From NCBI RefSeq assembly GCF_900115075.1, contig NZ_FOVG01000001.1, forward strand, positions 496,001-560,000: DNA of 64,000 nucleotides. The letters are read 5' to 3'. This document shows, piece by piece, positions 6,804 to 15,697 of this stretch (the first letter of the stretch is position 1; every line of letters starts with the position of its first letter). The stretch comes from Candidatus Pantoea varia (lineage in GTDB: Bacteria; Pseudomonadota; Gammaproteobacteria; Enterobacterales; Enterobacteriaceae). The notes below the pieces were generated by a model that ran no database searches, was not told the origin of the DNA, and saw only the letters and a program-made list of their open reading frames with translations. Made by a program: the position numbers and the translations under genes.

Positions 6804-8264
6804 TTAGCCGCGGTTGAGACACTGATGCACTGTGGCGCGAGCGCCCTGCGTGGTCAGCTGCTGATACCAGGCCGTCAGTCGGGCAACCACGTCTCCATTT
6901 TGCAGCAGGTCCTCGCCGAAAACCTCACGAATGGAGAGTAACGCCCGCACGCGAGCCTCACCATCGTCGCTGGCGGCAACGCACTCAGCCAGTTGCTTCT
7001 GCATCGGGTCGCGGATCTCAATCGGCTGACCCTTTTCATCAATGCCGCCGACATAACGCATCCAGCCCGCCACGCCCAGCAGCAGCAGGTCGCAGTCGCT
7101 GCCACGCTGCAGGTGCCAGCGCAGGCTGTCGAGCATACGCTGTGGCAATTTCTGTGTGCCGTCAGTGGCAATCTGGCCGGTGCGATGCTTAATGGCGCGG
7201 TTTTCATAACGGGCAATCAGTGAATCGGCATAGGCGTTGAGATCCACGCCCTGAGTGCGCAACGTCGGTGCCTGCTCATCGATCATCAGTGAACGGGCGG
7301 CGGCGCGGAAATGGGGATCGGCCACACAGTCGCTGATGTACTCATAACCTGCCAGGAAACCGAGATAGGCCAGAAAAGAGTGGCTGCCATTCAGCATGCG
7401 CAGTTTCATCTCTTCATAGGGCAGGACATCGCTGACCAGTTCTGCGCCCGCTTTTTCCCACGCCGGACGGCCATTAACGAAGTTATCTTCAATCACCCAC
7501 TGGAAGAACGGTTCCGCTTCAACTGCAACCGGGTCATCGGACCCCAGACGCGCGCTTAGAGCCGCAAACGCTGCATCGGTCATAGCCGGAACGATACGAT
7601 CCACCATGGTTGAGGGGAAGGTAATGTGTTGCTGAATATAGTCTGCCAGCGCCGGATCCTGATGCTGTGCCAGTTGCACAACAACGTTGCGGGTCACGTG
7701 GCCATTTTCCGGCATGTTGTCACAGGACATTACGCTAAAGGCAGGTAAACCCTGATCCCGTCGGCGGCGAATCGCGGCCAGAATCAGGCCGGGTAGCGAT
7801 CGCGGCGAATGCGGATTGTGCAGGTCATGCACGATATCGGGATGATCGGGATTTAAATTGCCACTGGCAGGCTGGTGGCAATAGCCTTTCTCGGTGACGG
7901 TCATGGAGACAATCGCCACCTCAGGCTGGCTCATGGCATTGATGACTGCCTCAATACCGTCACTTTTACCGTGTAGTGCCTCAGTAATGATGCCAATCAC
8001 CCGGGTATGCAATGAATCATCGGCCATCTCGGTGAGGGTATAAAGCAGATGCTGCTCTCGCAGGGCCTCAATCAACGCGCCGCTGTTGAGATTAACTTCA
8101 CAATACCCCCAGTCGCTGCCCTTTTCAGCCAGCTTATCGCTGCAGAGCGCCTGATGGGCGCGGTGAAAAGCACCAAAACCGATGTGTACCATGCGGGTTT
8201 TTAATTTGCTGCGGTCGTAAGTGGGGCGCTGTACTTCAGCGGGCAGGCGATCAAGCTGTAACAT
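6804..8264 (-). CDS. ydfI: Mannitol dehydrogenase-family oxidoreductase (YdfI-like fructuronate reductase)
   Basis: A 486-residue NAD(P)-dependent polyol dehydrogenase of the UxuB/MtlD long-chain family. The N-terminal Rossmann segment has VHIGFGAFHRAHQA. The catalytic region holds KLRMLNGSHSFLAYLG, with the Lys-Asn-His set used by mannitol dehydrogenases. Conserved blocks FPSTMVDRIVP and SCDNMPENGH are present. It is closest in pattern to E. coli YdfI, which sits beside rspR. The probable reaction is D-mannonate to and from D-fructuronate. It is the fourth gene of the rsp operon; a GC hairpin (8281-8302) precedes it. Confidence 0.87.
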   Translation of the reverse strand: MLQLDRLPAEVQRPTYDRSKLKTRMVHIGFGAFHRAHQALCSDKLAEKGSDWGYCEVNLNSGALIEALREQHLLYTLTEMADDSLHTRVIGIITEALHGKSDGIEAVINAMSQPEVAIVSMTVTEKGYCHQPASGNLNPDHPDIVHDLHNPHSPRSLPGLILAAIRRRRDQGLPAFSVMSCDNMPENGHVTRNVVVQLAQHQDPALADYIQQHITFPSTMVDRIVPAMTDAAFAALSARLGSDDPVAVEAEPFFQWVIEDNFVNGRPAWEKAGAELVSDVLPYEEMKLRMLNGSHSFLAYLGFLAGYEYISDCVADPHFRAAARSLMIDEQAPTLRTQGVDLNAYADSLIARYENRAIKHRTGQIATDGTQKLPQRMLDSLRWHLQRGSDCDLLLLGVAGWMRYVGGIDEKGQPIEIRDPMQKQLAECVAASDDGEARVRALLSIREVFGEDLLQNGDVVARLTAWYQQLTTQGARATVHQCLNRG

Positions 8265-8280
8265 AATCCGTCCTTAATGG

Positions 8281-8302
8281 AAAACGGGGCGCGTAACGCC
8301 CC
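8281..8302 (-). terminator. Weak intercistronic terminator between MFS gene and ydfI
   Basis: A 6-bp all-GC stem (GGGGCG with CGCCCC, loop of five) is followed on the minus strand by GTTTTCC. Placed between two co-directional genes, it probably reduces readthrough or sets mRNA ends rather than ending the operon. Confidence 0.5.
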
Positions 8303-8332
8303 AAAATCATCGTTCTGTTAGTGGAGCAACAC

Positions 8333-9616
8333 TCAGACCGAAACCGTTTTGTCCCCGGTTTTTGGACTGCGAATCACAAACAGCACCAGGAAGGCACCCA
8401 GCGCGGCGACACAGCCCGCAAGGATAAAGGCGCTATCGAATTTACCGGTGTGCTGAACAATAAAGCCGGTGACGATTGGCCCGATGATGCCGGAGAGGCT
8501 ACCCACCAGATGGATAAAGCCGCTGATACTGCCGATACGGCTCTTGTGCACCACATCCTGAATAATTGCCCAGTAGATTGCGCCGGTGATGTAGAGAAAG
8601 AAAATCGACACCGACATCATAATTACCGCAGGCACCACATCTTTTATCGTACCCGCCAGCGCCACACAAATTGCGGCGGCCAGCAGTGAGACCACCAGCA
8701 CAATTTTACGGGACAACAACAGTTTGCCGGTGATATTGAAGATTTTATCGGAGATCCAGCCACCCAGCGCCAGGCCGACGAAGCCGACGATCCACGGAAT
8801 CATGGTGGTGATGCTCATTGATTTGATATCCAGGCCGTGCGCCTGCACCAGATAGGCCGGGAACCAGCTCAGGAAGAAGAACAGGATGTAGTTGTAGCAG
8901 AAGAAGGCAAAAGCCGTGACCAGGATTATCGGCTGGCGCAGGTAGTAGCCAAACGGATGCGGCGTCTCGGCCAGATCGACCTCATCATTGGGGTTGGTGG
9001 CTTTCAGTCGATCAATCAGCAGACGTTCCTCTTCACTCACACGTTTGCTTTTTGCCGGATTATCCGCGGCGAAGAACAGCCAGAACGCCATCCATACCAG
9101 ACCGATACAGCAGACAATCACAAACGCCGGACGCCAGCCATAGGCCAGGGCCAGGTAACCAATGATCGGACCGGCGACCGCGCCACCCAGCGGGGAACCG
9201 GCACTCAGCAGGCCCATCGCCGTCGCAGCCTGTTTTTTCGGGAACCAGCCATTAATCGCCTTGTTGGCCGAGGAGCAGATTGGGCCTTCAGCCATGCCGA
9301 ACAGCACACGCAGGATCAGCAGCGACCAGAAGCCCGTCGCCAGTGCGGTCATACCGCAGAAAATGGACCAGGCACCCACCGCCACGGCCAGCACGATTTT
9401 GGGGCCAAAGCGGTCGGTGGCGAGGCCGCCGACAAAGTTAAACAGGGCATAGCCGAAAAAGAAGCTGCCGAAAATCATGCCGAACTGCTCAGCATTGATC
9501 GCCAGATCTTTCTCTACCAGCGGTACCGTCAGAGACAGGGCGACACGATCGAGGTAGTTGATCATGTAAACCAGGAACAGCAGCAAAACGAGGGTCCAGC
9601 GCAGATTCTTGAACAT
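8333..9616 (-). CDS. MFS transporter, anion:cation symporter (hexuronate/gluconate type)
   Basis: A 427-residue inner-membrane transporter of the major facilitator superfamily. About twelve membrane helices are predicted, split by a cytoplasmic loop near residues 190-225. The MFS motif between helices 2 and 3 is visible as GGLATDRFGPK, and NYLDRVALS in helix 1 matches the ACS family (ExuT, GudP, LgoT). GGAG lies ahead of the ATG. Sitting between rspB and ydfI, it most likely imports the sugar acid consumed by this operon. The exact substrate cannot be read from sequence; L-gulonate, L-galactonate or a hexuronate are candidates. Confidence 0.88.
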   Translation of the reverse strand: MFKNLRWTLVLLLFLVYMINYLDRVALSLTVPLVEKDLAINAEQFGMIFGSFFFGYALFNFVGGLATDRFGPKIVLAVAVGAWSIFCGMTALATGFWSLLILRVLFGMAEGPICSSANKAINGWFPKKQAATAMGLLSAGSPLGGAVAGPIIGYLALAYGWRPAFVIVCCIGLVWMAFWLFFAADNPAKSKRVSEEERLLIDRLKATNPNDEVDLAETPHPFGYYLRQPIILVTAFAFFCYNYILFFFLSWFPAYLVQAHGLDIKSMSITTMIPWIVGFVGLALGGWISDKIFNITGKLLLSRKIVLVVSLLAAAICVALAGTIKDVVPAVIMMSVSIFFLYITGAIYWAIIQDVVHKSRIGSISGFIHLVGSLSGIIGPIVTGFIVQHTGKFDSAFILAGCVAALGAFLVLFVIRSPKTGDKTVSV

Positions 9617-9651
9617 AAAAACTCCGTGATCTGTTTTATCTTTATCGTTAT

Positions 9652-9669
9652 GCCGGCGCGAACGCCGGC
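9652..9669. other. Perfect intercistronic hairpin between rspB and MFS gene
   Basis: A perfect 7-bp GC-rich stem (GCCGGCG with CGCCGGC) is closed by CGAA. There is no T run, so it is more likely an mRNA stability or processing structure than a terminator. Confidence 0.6.
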
Positions 9670-9696
9670 TCAGGAGACCTGGTGTTGAGCAGAGAC

Positions 9697-10707
9697 TTAA
9701 CTCATCTGAAGAATGACTTTGCAGCAGGTGCGGGGATCTTTTTCGAACAGGGTCATTGCTCGTTCAATCTCCTGCAGCGGGAAGTAGTGGGTGACCAGTT
9801 TCTCTGGCTGGATTAACCCTTTTTCCATCCACCCGATGACCTGTGGGAAGCGGTTGCTGTTAAGACGTGAGGTAAACAGCGACAGCTCTTTGCTGGTCAG
9901 GCTTTGCTGAGTAATGCTGCACGGTTCGCCGGAAAAGCCCAGCAGGCCGATGCGCGCGGCTGGTGAGGCGAGAGCAGCCGCTTCAGCCAGAATGGCGGGA
10001 TGGCAGGCCGCATCAATAATCAGCGTCGGCTGCACGCCCTCAAGCTGTGCCGCCAAAAGGATTTCGCTGTTATCGAACAGTTGATCGGCACCGCTCTGCT
10101 CTGCAAGTGCCAGACGTTCCGGCAGGCGGTCCACTACCATCACCTTTTTCACCTTATAGACGCCTTTCAGCACCTGAATGGCGGTGAGTCCCATCGGACC
10201 GGCACCATAAATCAGTGCCACATCGTCAGGCTGCGGCTTGAGAAACGCCGTGATGTTAGCCGCGATAGTGAAAGGCTCAACCAGACTGGCGAGGTTGTCG
10301 GGAATCGAGTCCGGCAGGTGCCAGGCATTTTTTGCCGGGGCCAGCGCAAATTCACTGAAGCCGCCGTCGCGGTGCACGCCAATCACCTGCAGTGTGGCAC
10401 AGACATTGGGGCGGCCCACCGAGCAGGGATAGCACTTGCCGCAGCTCACCACCGGATCGACCGCCACGCGCTGACCCAGTCGGGCTGCGTCGACACCGTC
10501 GCCTACCGCATCGATCACACCAAAAAACTCATGACCAATCACTCGCGGATATTTCGCGAACGGGTTATGACCGTGCCAGATATGCACATCAGAACCGCAG
10601 ATGCTGGCATAAGCCACTTTGACCCGGACTTCGCCCGCTGCCGGTTGTGGCAGTGGACGTTCAGCAATAACCAGCTGGCCTGGCTGTTCAATAACAACAC
10701 TTTTCAT
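9697..10707 (-). CDS. rspB: Zinc-dependent alcohol dehydrogenase RspB
   Basis: A 336-residue medium-chain dehydrogenase. The catalytic zinc set appears as CGSD (Cys37) and GHE (His59-Glu60). The structural zinc lobe has CGKCYPCSVGRPNVC, and the NAD-binding Rossmann loop is YGAGPMGL. Sequence and context match E. coli RspB, a relative of the L-galactonate and L-gulonate 5-dehydrogenases. The likely reaction is oxidation of a hexonate such as L-gulonate to D-fructuronate. The frame extends upstream to 10875 inside rspA, but the ATG at 10707 has AAGGAGA just upstream and gives the family N-terminus. It starts 10 bases after the rspA stop. Confidence 0.93.
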   Translation of the reverse strand: MKSVVIEQPGQLVIAERPLPQPAAGEVRVKVAYASICGSDVHIWHGHNPFAKYPRVIGHEFFGVIDAVGDGVDAARLGQRVAVDPVVSCGKCYPCSVGRPNVCATLQVIGVHRDGGFSEFALAPAKNAWHLPDSIPDNLASLVEPFTIAANITAFLKPQPDDVALIYGAGPMGLTAIQVLKGVYKVKKVMVVDRLPERLALAEQSGADQLFDNSEILLAAQLEGVQPTLIIDAACHPAILAEAAALASPAARIGLLGFSGEPCSITQQSLTSKELSLFTSRLNSNRFPQVIGWMEKGLIQPEKLVTHYFPLQEIERAMTLFEKDPRTCCKVILQMS

Positions 10708-10717
10708 CAGCTTCTCC

Positions 10718-11932
10718 TTACCAGTTCCACAGGGTGCCATCTTCAAGGCGGGCGACCGGCAGATAAGCAGGTTCATAGGGATATTTCGCTGCCAGTTTCT
10801 CGTTGAATTCAATGCCGAGGCCCGGCTTGTCGCCTGGATGCATAAAGCCCTGGTCAAAGGTCCAGTTAGCCTCAAACAGTTCCATCATCTGTTCAGAGAA
10901 GCCCATGTACTCCTGCACACCGAAGTTCGGCACCCAGAGGTCAAAGTGAAGCGCCGCCGCCATGCAAATCGGGGAGAGATCGGATGGACCGTGCGAGCCA
11001 GTACGGACCTGATAAAGTGAGGCAAAATCAGCGATACGACGCATACCGGTAATGCCGCCCGCATGCGTGATGGTAGTGCGTATGTAGTCGATCAGCTGCT
11101 CTTCAATCAGCTGCTTACAATCCCAGATGCTGTTGAACACTTCGCCCACCGCAATTGGCGTAACGGTGTGCTGACGGATCAGACGGAAGCACTCCTGATT
11201 CTCAGCAGGCGTCGGGTCTTCCATCCAGAACAGGCGATAATCTTCCACACTCTTACCAAAACGCGCCGCTTCAATTGGCGTCAGGCGATGATGCATGTCA
11301 TGCAGCAGATGTTCATCGAAACCAAACTTGTCGCGGATCGCGGCAAAGAGTTTTGGGGTGAAATCGAGGTATTTCTCGGTTGACCAGAGCTGCTCTTCCG
11401 GCCAGTTCCCTTTGGTTGCAGGCTCGTAAGCCAGACCTTTGCCTTTCGCCATCCCATAGGTGGTCTTCATGCCCGGCACGCCGCACTGCGCGCGAATCGC
11501 TTTGAAGCCCATTTCTTTGTGCTTCGCGTAGTCATCCATCACTTCATCGATGGAGTGGCCGGTGGTGTGGCAATAAACCATCACGCCAGTACGCGAGGCA
11601 CCGCCCAGCAGCTGGTAAACCGGCATATTGGCGGCTTTACCTTTGATATCCCACAGTGCCATATCGACCGCAGAGATAGCGGACATGGTCACCGGACCGC
11701 GACGCCAGTAAGCGCCCTTGTAGAAGTATTGCCAGATATCTTCTATCTGATGGGCATCGCGGCCAATCAGCTGCGGACAGACATGATCTTTCAGGTAGGA
11801 GGCGACCGGTAATTCCCGGCCATTCAGCGTGGCATCGCCAATGCCGGTCAGTCCCTGATCGGTGGTGATCTTCACGGTGACAAAGTTTCTGCCTGCGCAG
11901 GTTACAAATACTTCCGCCTTAACAATTTTCAT
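10718..11932 (-). CDS. rspA: D-mannonate dehydratase-family protein RspA
   Basis: A 404-residue enolase-superfamily member of the ManD group, which dehydrates D-mannonate (some members also D-gluconate) to 2-keto-3-deoxygluconate. Expected catalytic residues are in place: Arg147 and Tyr159, the metal ligands Asp212, Glu238 (WMEDP) and Glu264 (VGEV), His214 in DMHHRLTP, and SHGPSDLSP further on. In E. coli RspA was named for a starvation-sensing phenotype, and its dehydratase activity is reported as low. It is the first gene of the operon; a consensus CRP site lies about 80 bases upstream. Confidence 0.94.
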   Translation of the reverse strand: MKIVKAEVFVTCAGRNFVTVKITTDQGLTGIGDATLNGRELPVASYLKDHVCPQLIGRDAHQIEDIWQYFYKGAYWRRGPVTMSAISAVDMALWDIKGKAANMPVYQLLGGASRTGVMVYCHTTGHSIDEVMDDYAKHKEMGFKAIRAQCGVPGMKTTYGMAKGKGLAYEPATKGNWPEEQLWSTEKYLDFTPKLFAAIRDKFGFDEHLLHDMHHRLTPIEAARFGKSVEDYRLFWMEDPTPAENQECFRLIRQHTVTPIAVGEVFNSIWDCKQLIEEQLIDYIRTTITHAGGITGMRRIADFASLYQVRTGSHGPSDLSPICMAAALHFDLWVPNFGVQEYMGFSEQMMELFEANWTFDQGFMHPGDKPGLGIEFNEKLAAKYPYEPAYLPVARLEDGTLWNW

Positions 11933-11982
11933 CCTGTTTGCCTTGAGTCAGCTGTCAATGACGAAAAAGTACGCGTTTTAAT

Positions 11983-11996
11983 ACTACCATACAAGT
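11983..11996. promoter_or_regulatory. Candidate RspR operator half-palindrome upstream of rspA
   Basis: The imperfect dyad ACTACCATACAAGT lies about 50 bases before the rspA start, between it and the CRP site. Its spacing and composition suit a GntR/FadR-type operator. This is a positional guess only. Confidence 0.28.
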
Positions 11997-12010
11997 TGAT
12001 CTGGCAGAGT

Positions 12011-12026
12011 TGTGAACCCAATCACA
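12011..12026. promoter_or_regulatory. CRP-cAMP binding site upstream of rspA
   Basis: TGTGA-N6-TCACA with both half-sites perfect (TGTGAACCCAATCACA). Its centre lies about 86 bases upstream of the rspA start codon, an activating position if transcription begins within about 20-50 bases of the ATG. It implies catabolite control of the operon. Confidence 0.82.
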
Positions 12027-12121
12027 GAGTGTTTTCCGGGGCAAAAAAGCGGGATGAGCAGATGCAAACGGTGTTAATAAAATCTGAGGAGTTGTCAGAA
12101 AAAGACGGGATTAGCGGACAT

Positions 12122-12144
12122 AAAAAAGGGGCTTTCGCCCCTTT
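12122..12144 (-). terminator. Rho-independent terminator of yegS
   Basis: On the minus strand a perfect 8-bp stem (AAAGGGGC with GCCCCTTT) is closed by GAAA and runs into TTTTTT. It begins about five bases beyond the yegS stop. Confidence 0.93.
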
Positions 12145-12149
12145 AATAA

Positions 12150-13049
12150 TCAGGAAAGCAGGTCACACTGCGGCGGCAGGCGACAGCTCAGCGCGCCCGC
12201 CATCACCTCTATCACGAATTCGCGTCCGGAGAGCGGCTCGCCATCAAGGTTAAAGGTCATCTCATGAGGAGAACGGATGGTCAGTGACTCCAGCTGCGTG
12301 GTGACGATGCCGGGATTGTCATCGTCGCCAGTCAGCGAGTGCAGCAGAGTCGGCAGCAGCTCCTGCGCGGTGACAATGCTGACGTCCAGTCGGCCATCAT
12401 TGATCAACGCAGAAGGGCATAAGCGCTGACCGCCGCCCGCCTGACGCCCATTACCGATACCGATCACCAGCGCATCACCCTGCCATGCGAAATCGGGACC
12501 GCTGATCTCGCAGGTATCCGGTTTAAGGGTATCCATACGCATCAGGCCGTGAATAAAGTAAGAAACGCCGCCCAGCGCTGACTTCAGCTTTTCCGGGGTT
12601 TCGGTGGTGATGCGTGTGCCAAACCCGCCGGTCGCCATGTTGATGAAGTAGTGATCCTGGTTCACTCTGGCCAGATCGATGGCGCTGGCTTTGCCCTGAA
12701 TCGCCAGACGCAGTGCCGGTTCCATCTCTTCCGGAATGCCGACGCTGGTGGCAAAGTCGTTGGCCGTGCCCAGCGGCAGGATGCCCAGCACCGGACGATG
12801 ATCGGCACTGGATGCCGCCAGCGCCGTTGCGATCTCGTTGATCGTGCCATCGCCACCGCCCGCCACCACGGTCTCGGCCTTTAGCGCAATTGCCTCTTTG
12901 ACGTACCTGTCGCCATCACCTTTTTCAAAAGTGACACGCACCGCAATATCAAAACCATCTTCACGCAGGGTGGTAATAGCTTCGCGCAGATCGTCATTAC
13001 CTGCGCCTTTCCCATTCAGGATGAGCAGCGTAAGCGGTTTGTTATCCAT
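12150..13049 (-). CDS. yegS: Lipid kinase YegS
   Basis: A 299-residue protein, the same length as E. coli YegS, a diacylglycerol-kinase-family enzyme reported to phosphorylate phosphatidylglycerol in vitro. The N-terminal nucleotide-binding domain has [10 protein letters not shown] and the signature GGGDGTINE near residue 65, then [10 protein letters not shown]. The C-terminal beta-sandwich carries [10 protein letters not shown] and the NLDGEPL loop. There is no signal peptide or membrane helix. It is transcribed alone, with its own terminator, beside trhP and the bae/mdt locus as in E. coli. Confidence 0.95.
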   Translation of the reverse strand: MDNKPLTLLILNGKGAGNDDLREAITTLREDGFDIAVRVTFEKGDGDRYVKEAIALKAETVVAGGGDGTINEIATALAASSADHRPVLGILPLGTANDFATSVGIPEEMEPALRLAIQGKASAIDLARVNQDHYFINMATGGFGTRITTETPEKLKSALGGVSYFIHGLMRMDTLKPDTCEISGPDFAWQGDALVIGIGNGRQAGGGQRLCPSALINDGRLDVSIVTAQELLPTLLHSLTGDDDNPGIVTTQLESLTIRSPHEMTFNLDGEPLSGREFVIEVMAGALSCRLPPQCDLLS

Positions 13050-13130
13050 TTTGCGTTCCTTGAAGATCTACAGAGTAAGAAGGGAATTTATAACATAGCT
13101 GCCAGCAGTAAATAATTGGCGAAAGAGAGA

Positions 13131-13164
13131 AAAAAGAAAACCCGCACGGGGGAGCCGGGCGGGT
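13131..13164 (-). terminator. Rho-independent terminator of trhP
   Basis: On the minus strand ACCCGC (complement of 13159-13164) pairs with GCGGGT (complement of 13140-13145) and is followed by TTTTCTTTTTT. It lies about 105 bases past the trhP stop, between trhP and yegS. Confidence 0.82.
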
Positions 13165-13270
13165 AAATGAGGTGGTTCCAGGTAAATCTGCCGTTTGTTG
13201 TTACTCATTAGCAGCAGGCGGGACTATAAAGCAGCCCTGTACAGGGGTCTGTGATCCTGTTCTGATTTCC

Positions 13271-14650
13271 TCAAAATGTTTCCGTTAGTAAACGATTATG
13301 TGGATCCCGGGTATCTTCGCCGTGATCGAAGTTGCGCAGCAGCAGCGCAAACCGCAGATCGACCTCTTCTGGCACCCGCAGCCAGACGCGATGGCCGTCG
13401 CCCGGCGCAACCTCTGTGGGTTCACCGCGCGCATTATGCAACGCATCCAGCTGGCAATTCAGGTTTCCTTCGGGCGTCATGATCTCCACGCTGTCGTTCA
13501 GCATAAACTTGTTTTTCACCGCCACTTCAGCCCATTCGCCCCGGCGCTCGCCGGTAAATTCGCCGACAAACTGCTGGCGATCGGACACGGAAAAGCCCTG
13601 CTGATAATTCTGGTAGCTGTCGTGAGTGTGGCGGCGCAGGAAACCTTCGGTGTAGCCGCGATGTGCCAGGCCTTCCAGCGTTAACAGCAGTGACGGGTCA
13701 AACGGCTTCCCGGCAGCGGCATCATCAATCGCCCGGCGATACACCTGGGCGGTGCGGGCACAGTAGTAATAGGACTTGGTGCGTCCCTCGATTTTCAGCG
13801 AATGAACGCCCATCTCGCTGAGCCGCTCCACATGCGCGACCGCGCGCAGATCCCGTGAGTTCATGATGTAGGTGCCGTGTTCATCTTCGAACGCGCTCAT
13901 CACCTCGCCGGGTTTCATCTTCTCTTCCAGCAGAAACACCTTGTCGGTGGGCTGACCGATGCCCAGCGTCGGCGTGACATCCTGCACTGCGACAGGCTCG
14001 TGAATACCGACGATATTTCCCACCTCATCCTGCTGGCCTTCCTGCACTTTATATTCCCAGCGGCAGGCGTTGGTACAGGTGCCCTGATTCGGGTCGCGCT
14101 TGTTCATATAGCCCGACAGCAGGCAGCGGCCGGAATAGGCCATGCAGAGTGCGCCATGAACGAAGACTTCCAGCTCCATCTCCGGCACCTGCTGACGGAT
14201 CTCAGCGATCTCTTCCAGCGACAGCTCGCGAGACAGAATCACCCGGCTCAGTCCCATCTGCTGCCAGAATTTTACCGTGGCCCAGTTGACCGCATTGGCC
14301 TGCACCGACAGATGAATCGGCATCGCCGGAAAGGCATCGCGCACCAGCATAATCAGGCCGGGATCGGACATGATCAGCGCGTCGGGCTGCATCGCCACCA
14401 CCGGCGTCAGGTCGCGAATAAAGGTTTTCAGCTTGGCATTGTGCGGCGCTATGTTGACCACCACGTAGAATTTTTTGCCCAGCGCGTGCGCTTCATTGAT
14501 GCCCAGCGCGAGGTTTTCGTGGGTGAATTCGTTGTTGCGCACCCGCAGGCTGTAGCGCGGCTGGCCGGCATAAACGGCATCGGCACCATAAGCAAAGGCG
14601 TAACGCATATTCTTTAGCGTGCCGGCGGGGGAAAGCAGTTCGGGTTTCAT
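13271..14650 (-). CDS. trhP: Peptidase U32-family tRNA hydroxylation protein TrhP (YegQ)
   Basis: A 459-residue cytoplasmic protein needed for prephenate-dependent formation of 5-hydroxyuridine (leading to cmo5U) in the wobble position of certain tRNAs. It belongs to the U32 peptidase family: an N-terminal TIM-barrel-like domain starting MKPELLSPAGT, with the U32 signature around residues 165-180 (EVFVHGALCMAYSGRC). Cysteines in GRCLLSG, GTCTNACRW and the later YYC stretch could ligate an Fe-S cluster. Length and order match E. coli YegQ. The start is fixed by the family N-terminus. It has its own terminator. Confidence 0.95.
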   Translation of the reverse strand: MKPELLSPAGTLKNMRYAFAYGADAVYAGQPRYSLRVRNNEFTHENLALGINEAHALGKKFYVVVNIAPHNAKLKTFIRDLTPVVAMQPDALIMSDPGLIMLVRDAFPAMPIHLSVQANAVNWATVKFWQQMGLSRVILSRELSLEEIAEIRQQVPEMELEVFVHGALCMAYSGRCLLSGYMNKRDPNQGTCTNACRWEYKVQEGQQDEVGNIVGIHEPVAVQDVTPTLGIGQPTDKVFLLEEKMKPGEVMSAFEDEHGTYIMNSRDLRAVAHVERLSEMGVHSLKIEGRTKSYYYCARTAQVYRRAIDDAAAGKPFDPSLLLTLEGLAHRGYTEGFLRRHTHDSYQNYQQGFSVSDRQQFVGEFTGERRGEWAEVAVKNKFMLNDSVEIMTPEGNLNCQLDALHNARGEPTEVAPGDGHRVWLRVPEEVDLRFALLLRNFDHGEDTRDPHNRLLTETF

Positions 14651-14707
14651 GATGTTCTCACTGATGTCAGGTCAGTATGCCGCCTTAAGCGGCAGGTGCA
14701 GGGCCAT

Positions 14708-14920
14708 TAAGAGCCTATCCCATTCGGCTATTTTATTTGTCAGTCTGAACCTGGGCAGTGCTCATACAGGCTGCTTTTAGCAACCTGAACGCCCGTCAGG
14801 GCGGCCCTGAAGGGGCGAGCGCAGCGAGTAATCCTCACGTACTACGTGTACTTCGGATTGTTCCGCGCTGTCCGTGTCCAGACTGCCTGCAACAATTACG
14901 CCTACTGGGATAGGCTCTAA
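14708..14920. repeat. Short element with terminal inverted repeats (MITE-like)
   Basis: A 13-bp perfect inverted repeat, AGAGCCTATCCCA at 14710-14722 and its complement at 14906-14918, bounds about 210 bases between trhP and baeR. It holds no gene. Internal symmetry includes AATCC/GGATT around a CACGTA/TACGTG hairpin, and CTGGGCAG near the left end. The ends and size suit a non-autonomous mobile or enterobacterial intergenic repeat. No clear target-site duplication was identified. Confidence 0.7.
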
Positions 14921-14983
14921 GCCCTGCAAAGGGTGCGGAATTGTAGGCAGTGAGAAAAGGGAAGTAAATTGATCGGGATCAAA

Positions 14984-15691
14984 CTAGATCAAATTACAGG
15001 CATCGGCTTCCCAGCGATAGCCCATGCCGTAAACGGCGCGGATAAAAGGTTGCTCGCTGTCGAGGTTCTCCAGCTTGCGCCGCAGATTCTTGATATGGCT
15101 GTCGATGGTGCGGTCCGTGACCACCCGGTAGTCATCATAGAGATGATTGAGCAACTGTTCGCGTGAAAAGACTTTGCCCGGTTCCAGCGACAGCGTTTTC
15201 AGCAGGCGAAACTCCGCCGGGGTGAGATCCAGCGGCTTTTCGCGCCAGCTGGCGAAGAAGCGGCTCTCATCGACCCGGAGTAACGAGGCGCTTTGCGGCT
15301 CTTCCGCCGAACGTCTGACCCGGCGCAGAATCGTTTTGACCCTCGCTACCACTTCACGCGGGCTGAAGGGTTTGCAGATGTAGTCATCTGCGCCCAGTTC
15401 CAGCCCCAGCAACCGATCGATCTCCTCGGTGCGGGCGGTGACCATAATAATCGGCAGCTCGGAATGACGGCGGATTTCGCGGCACAGCGTTAAGCCATCG
15501 GTGCCCGGCAGCATCAAATCCAGCAGCATCAGATCGGGCGGCGTCTGGCGTACATACTCCAGCACCGCGTTGCCGTCAGCGATGTGATGGGTGCGGTAGT
15601 TCGAGGCGTGCAGATAATCGATCATCAGCTGCGCCAGTTTCGGCTCATCTTCGACCACCAGAATCAGCGGGTCGTGGTTTTCCATGTTCAT
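14984..15691 (-). CDS. baeR: Envelope-stress response regulator BaeR
   Basis: A 235-residue OmpR/PhoB-type response regulator. The receiver domain (about residues 9-120) has the acidic pair in VEDEPKL, the phosphoacceptor Asp58 in LLLDLMLPG, the Thr in MVTAR and Lys in CKPFSPRE. The C-terminal winged helix (about 135-230) contains [30 protein letters not shown] and YGMGYRWE. In E. coli BaeR activates mdtABCD and acrD under envelope stress from indole, tannin or zinc. It is the last gene of the mdtABCD-baeSR set, six bases after baeS. Confidence 0.96.
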   Translation of the reverse strand: MNMENHDPLILVVEDEPKLAQLMIDYLHASNYRTHHIADGNAVLEYVRQTPPDLMLLDLMLPGTDGLTLCREIRRHSELPIIMVTARTEEIDRLLGLELGADDYICKPFSPREVVARVKTILRRVRRSAEEPQSASLLRVDESRFFASWREKPLDLTPAEFRLLKTLSLEPGKVFSREQLLNHLYDDYRVVTDRTIDSHIKNLRRKLENLDSEQPFIRAVYGMGYRWEADACNLI

Positions 15692-15697
15692 AAGCGT

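Noticed and set aside
10708..10875. N-terminal extension of rspB into rspA
   Set aside because: The extra 56 residues are antifamily sequence read out of frame from rspA; ATG 10707 has a strong AAGGAGA site.
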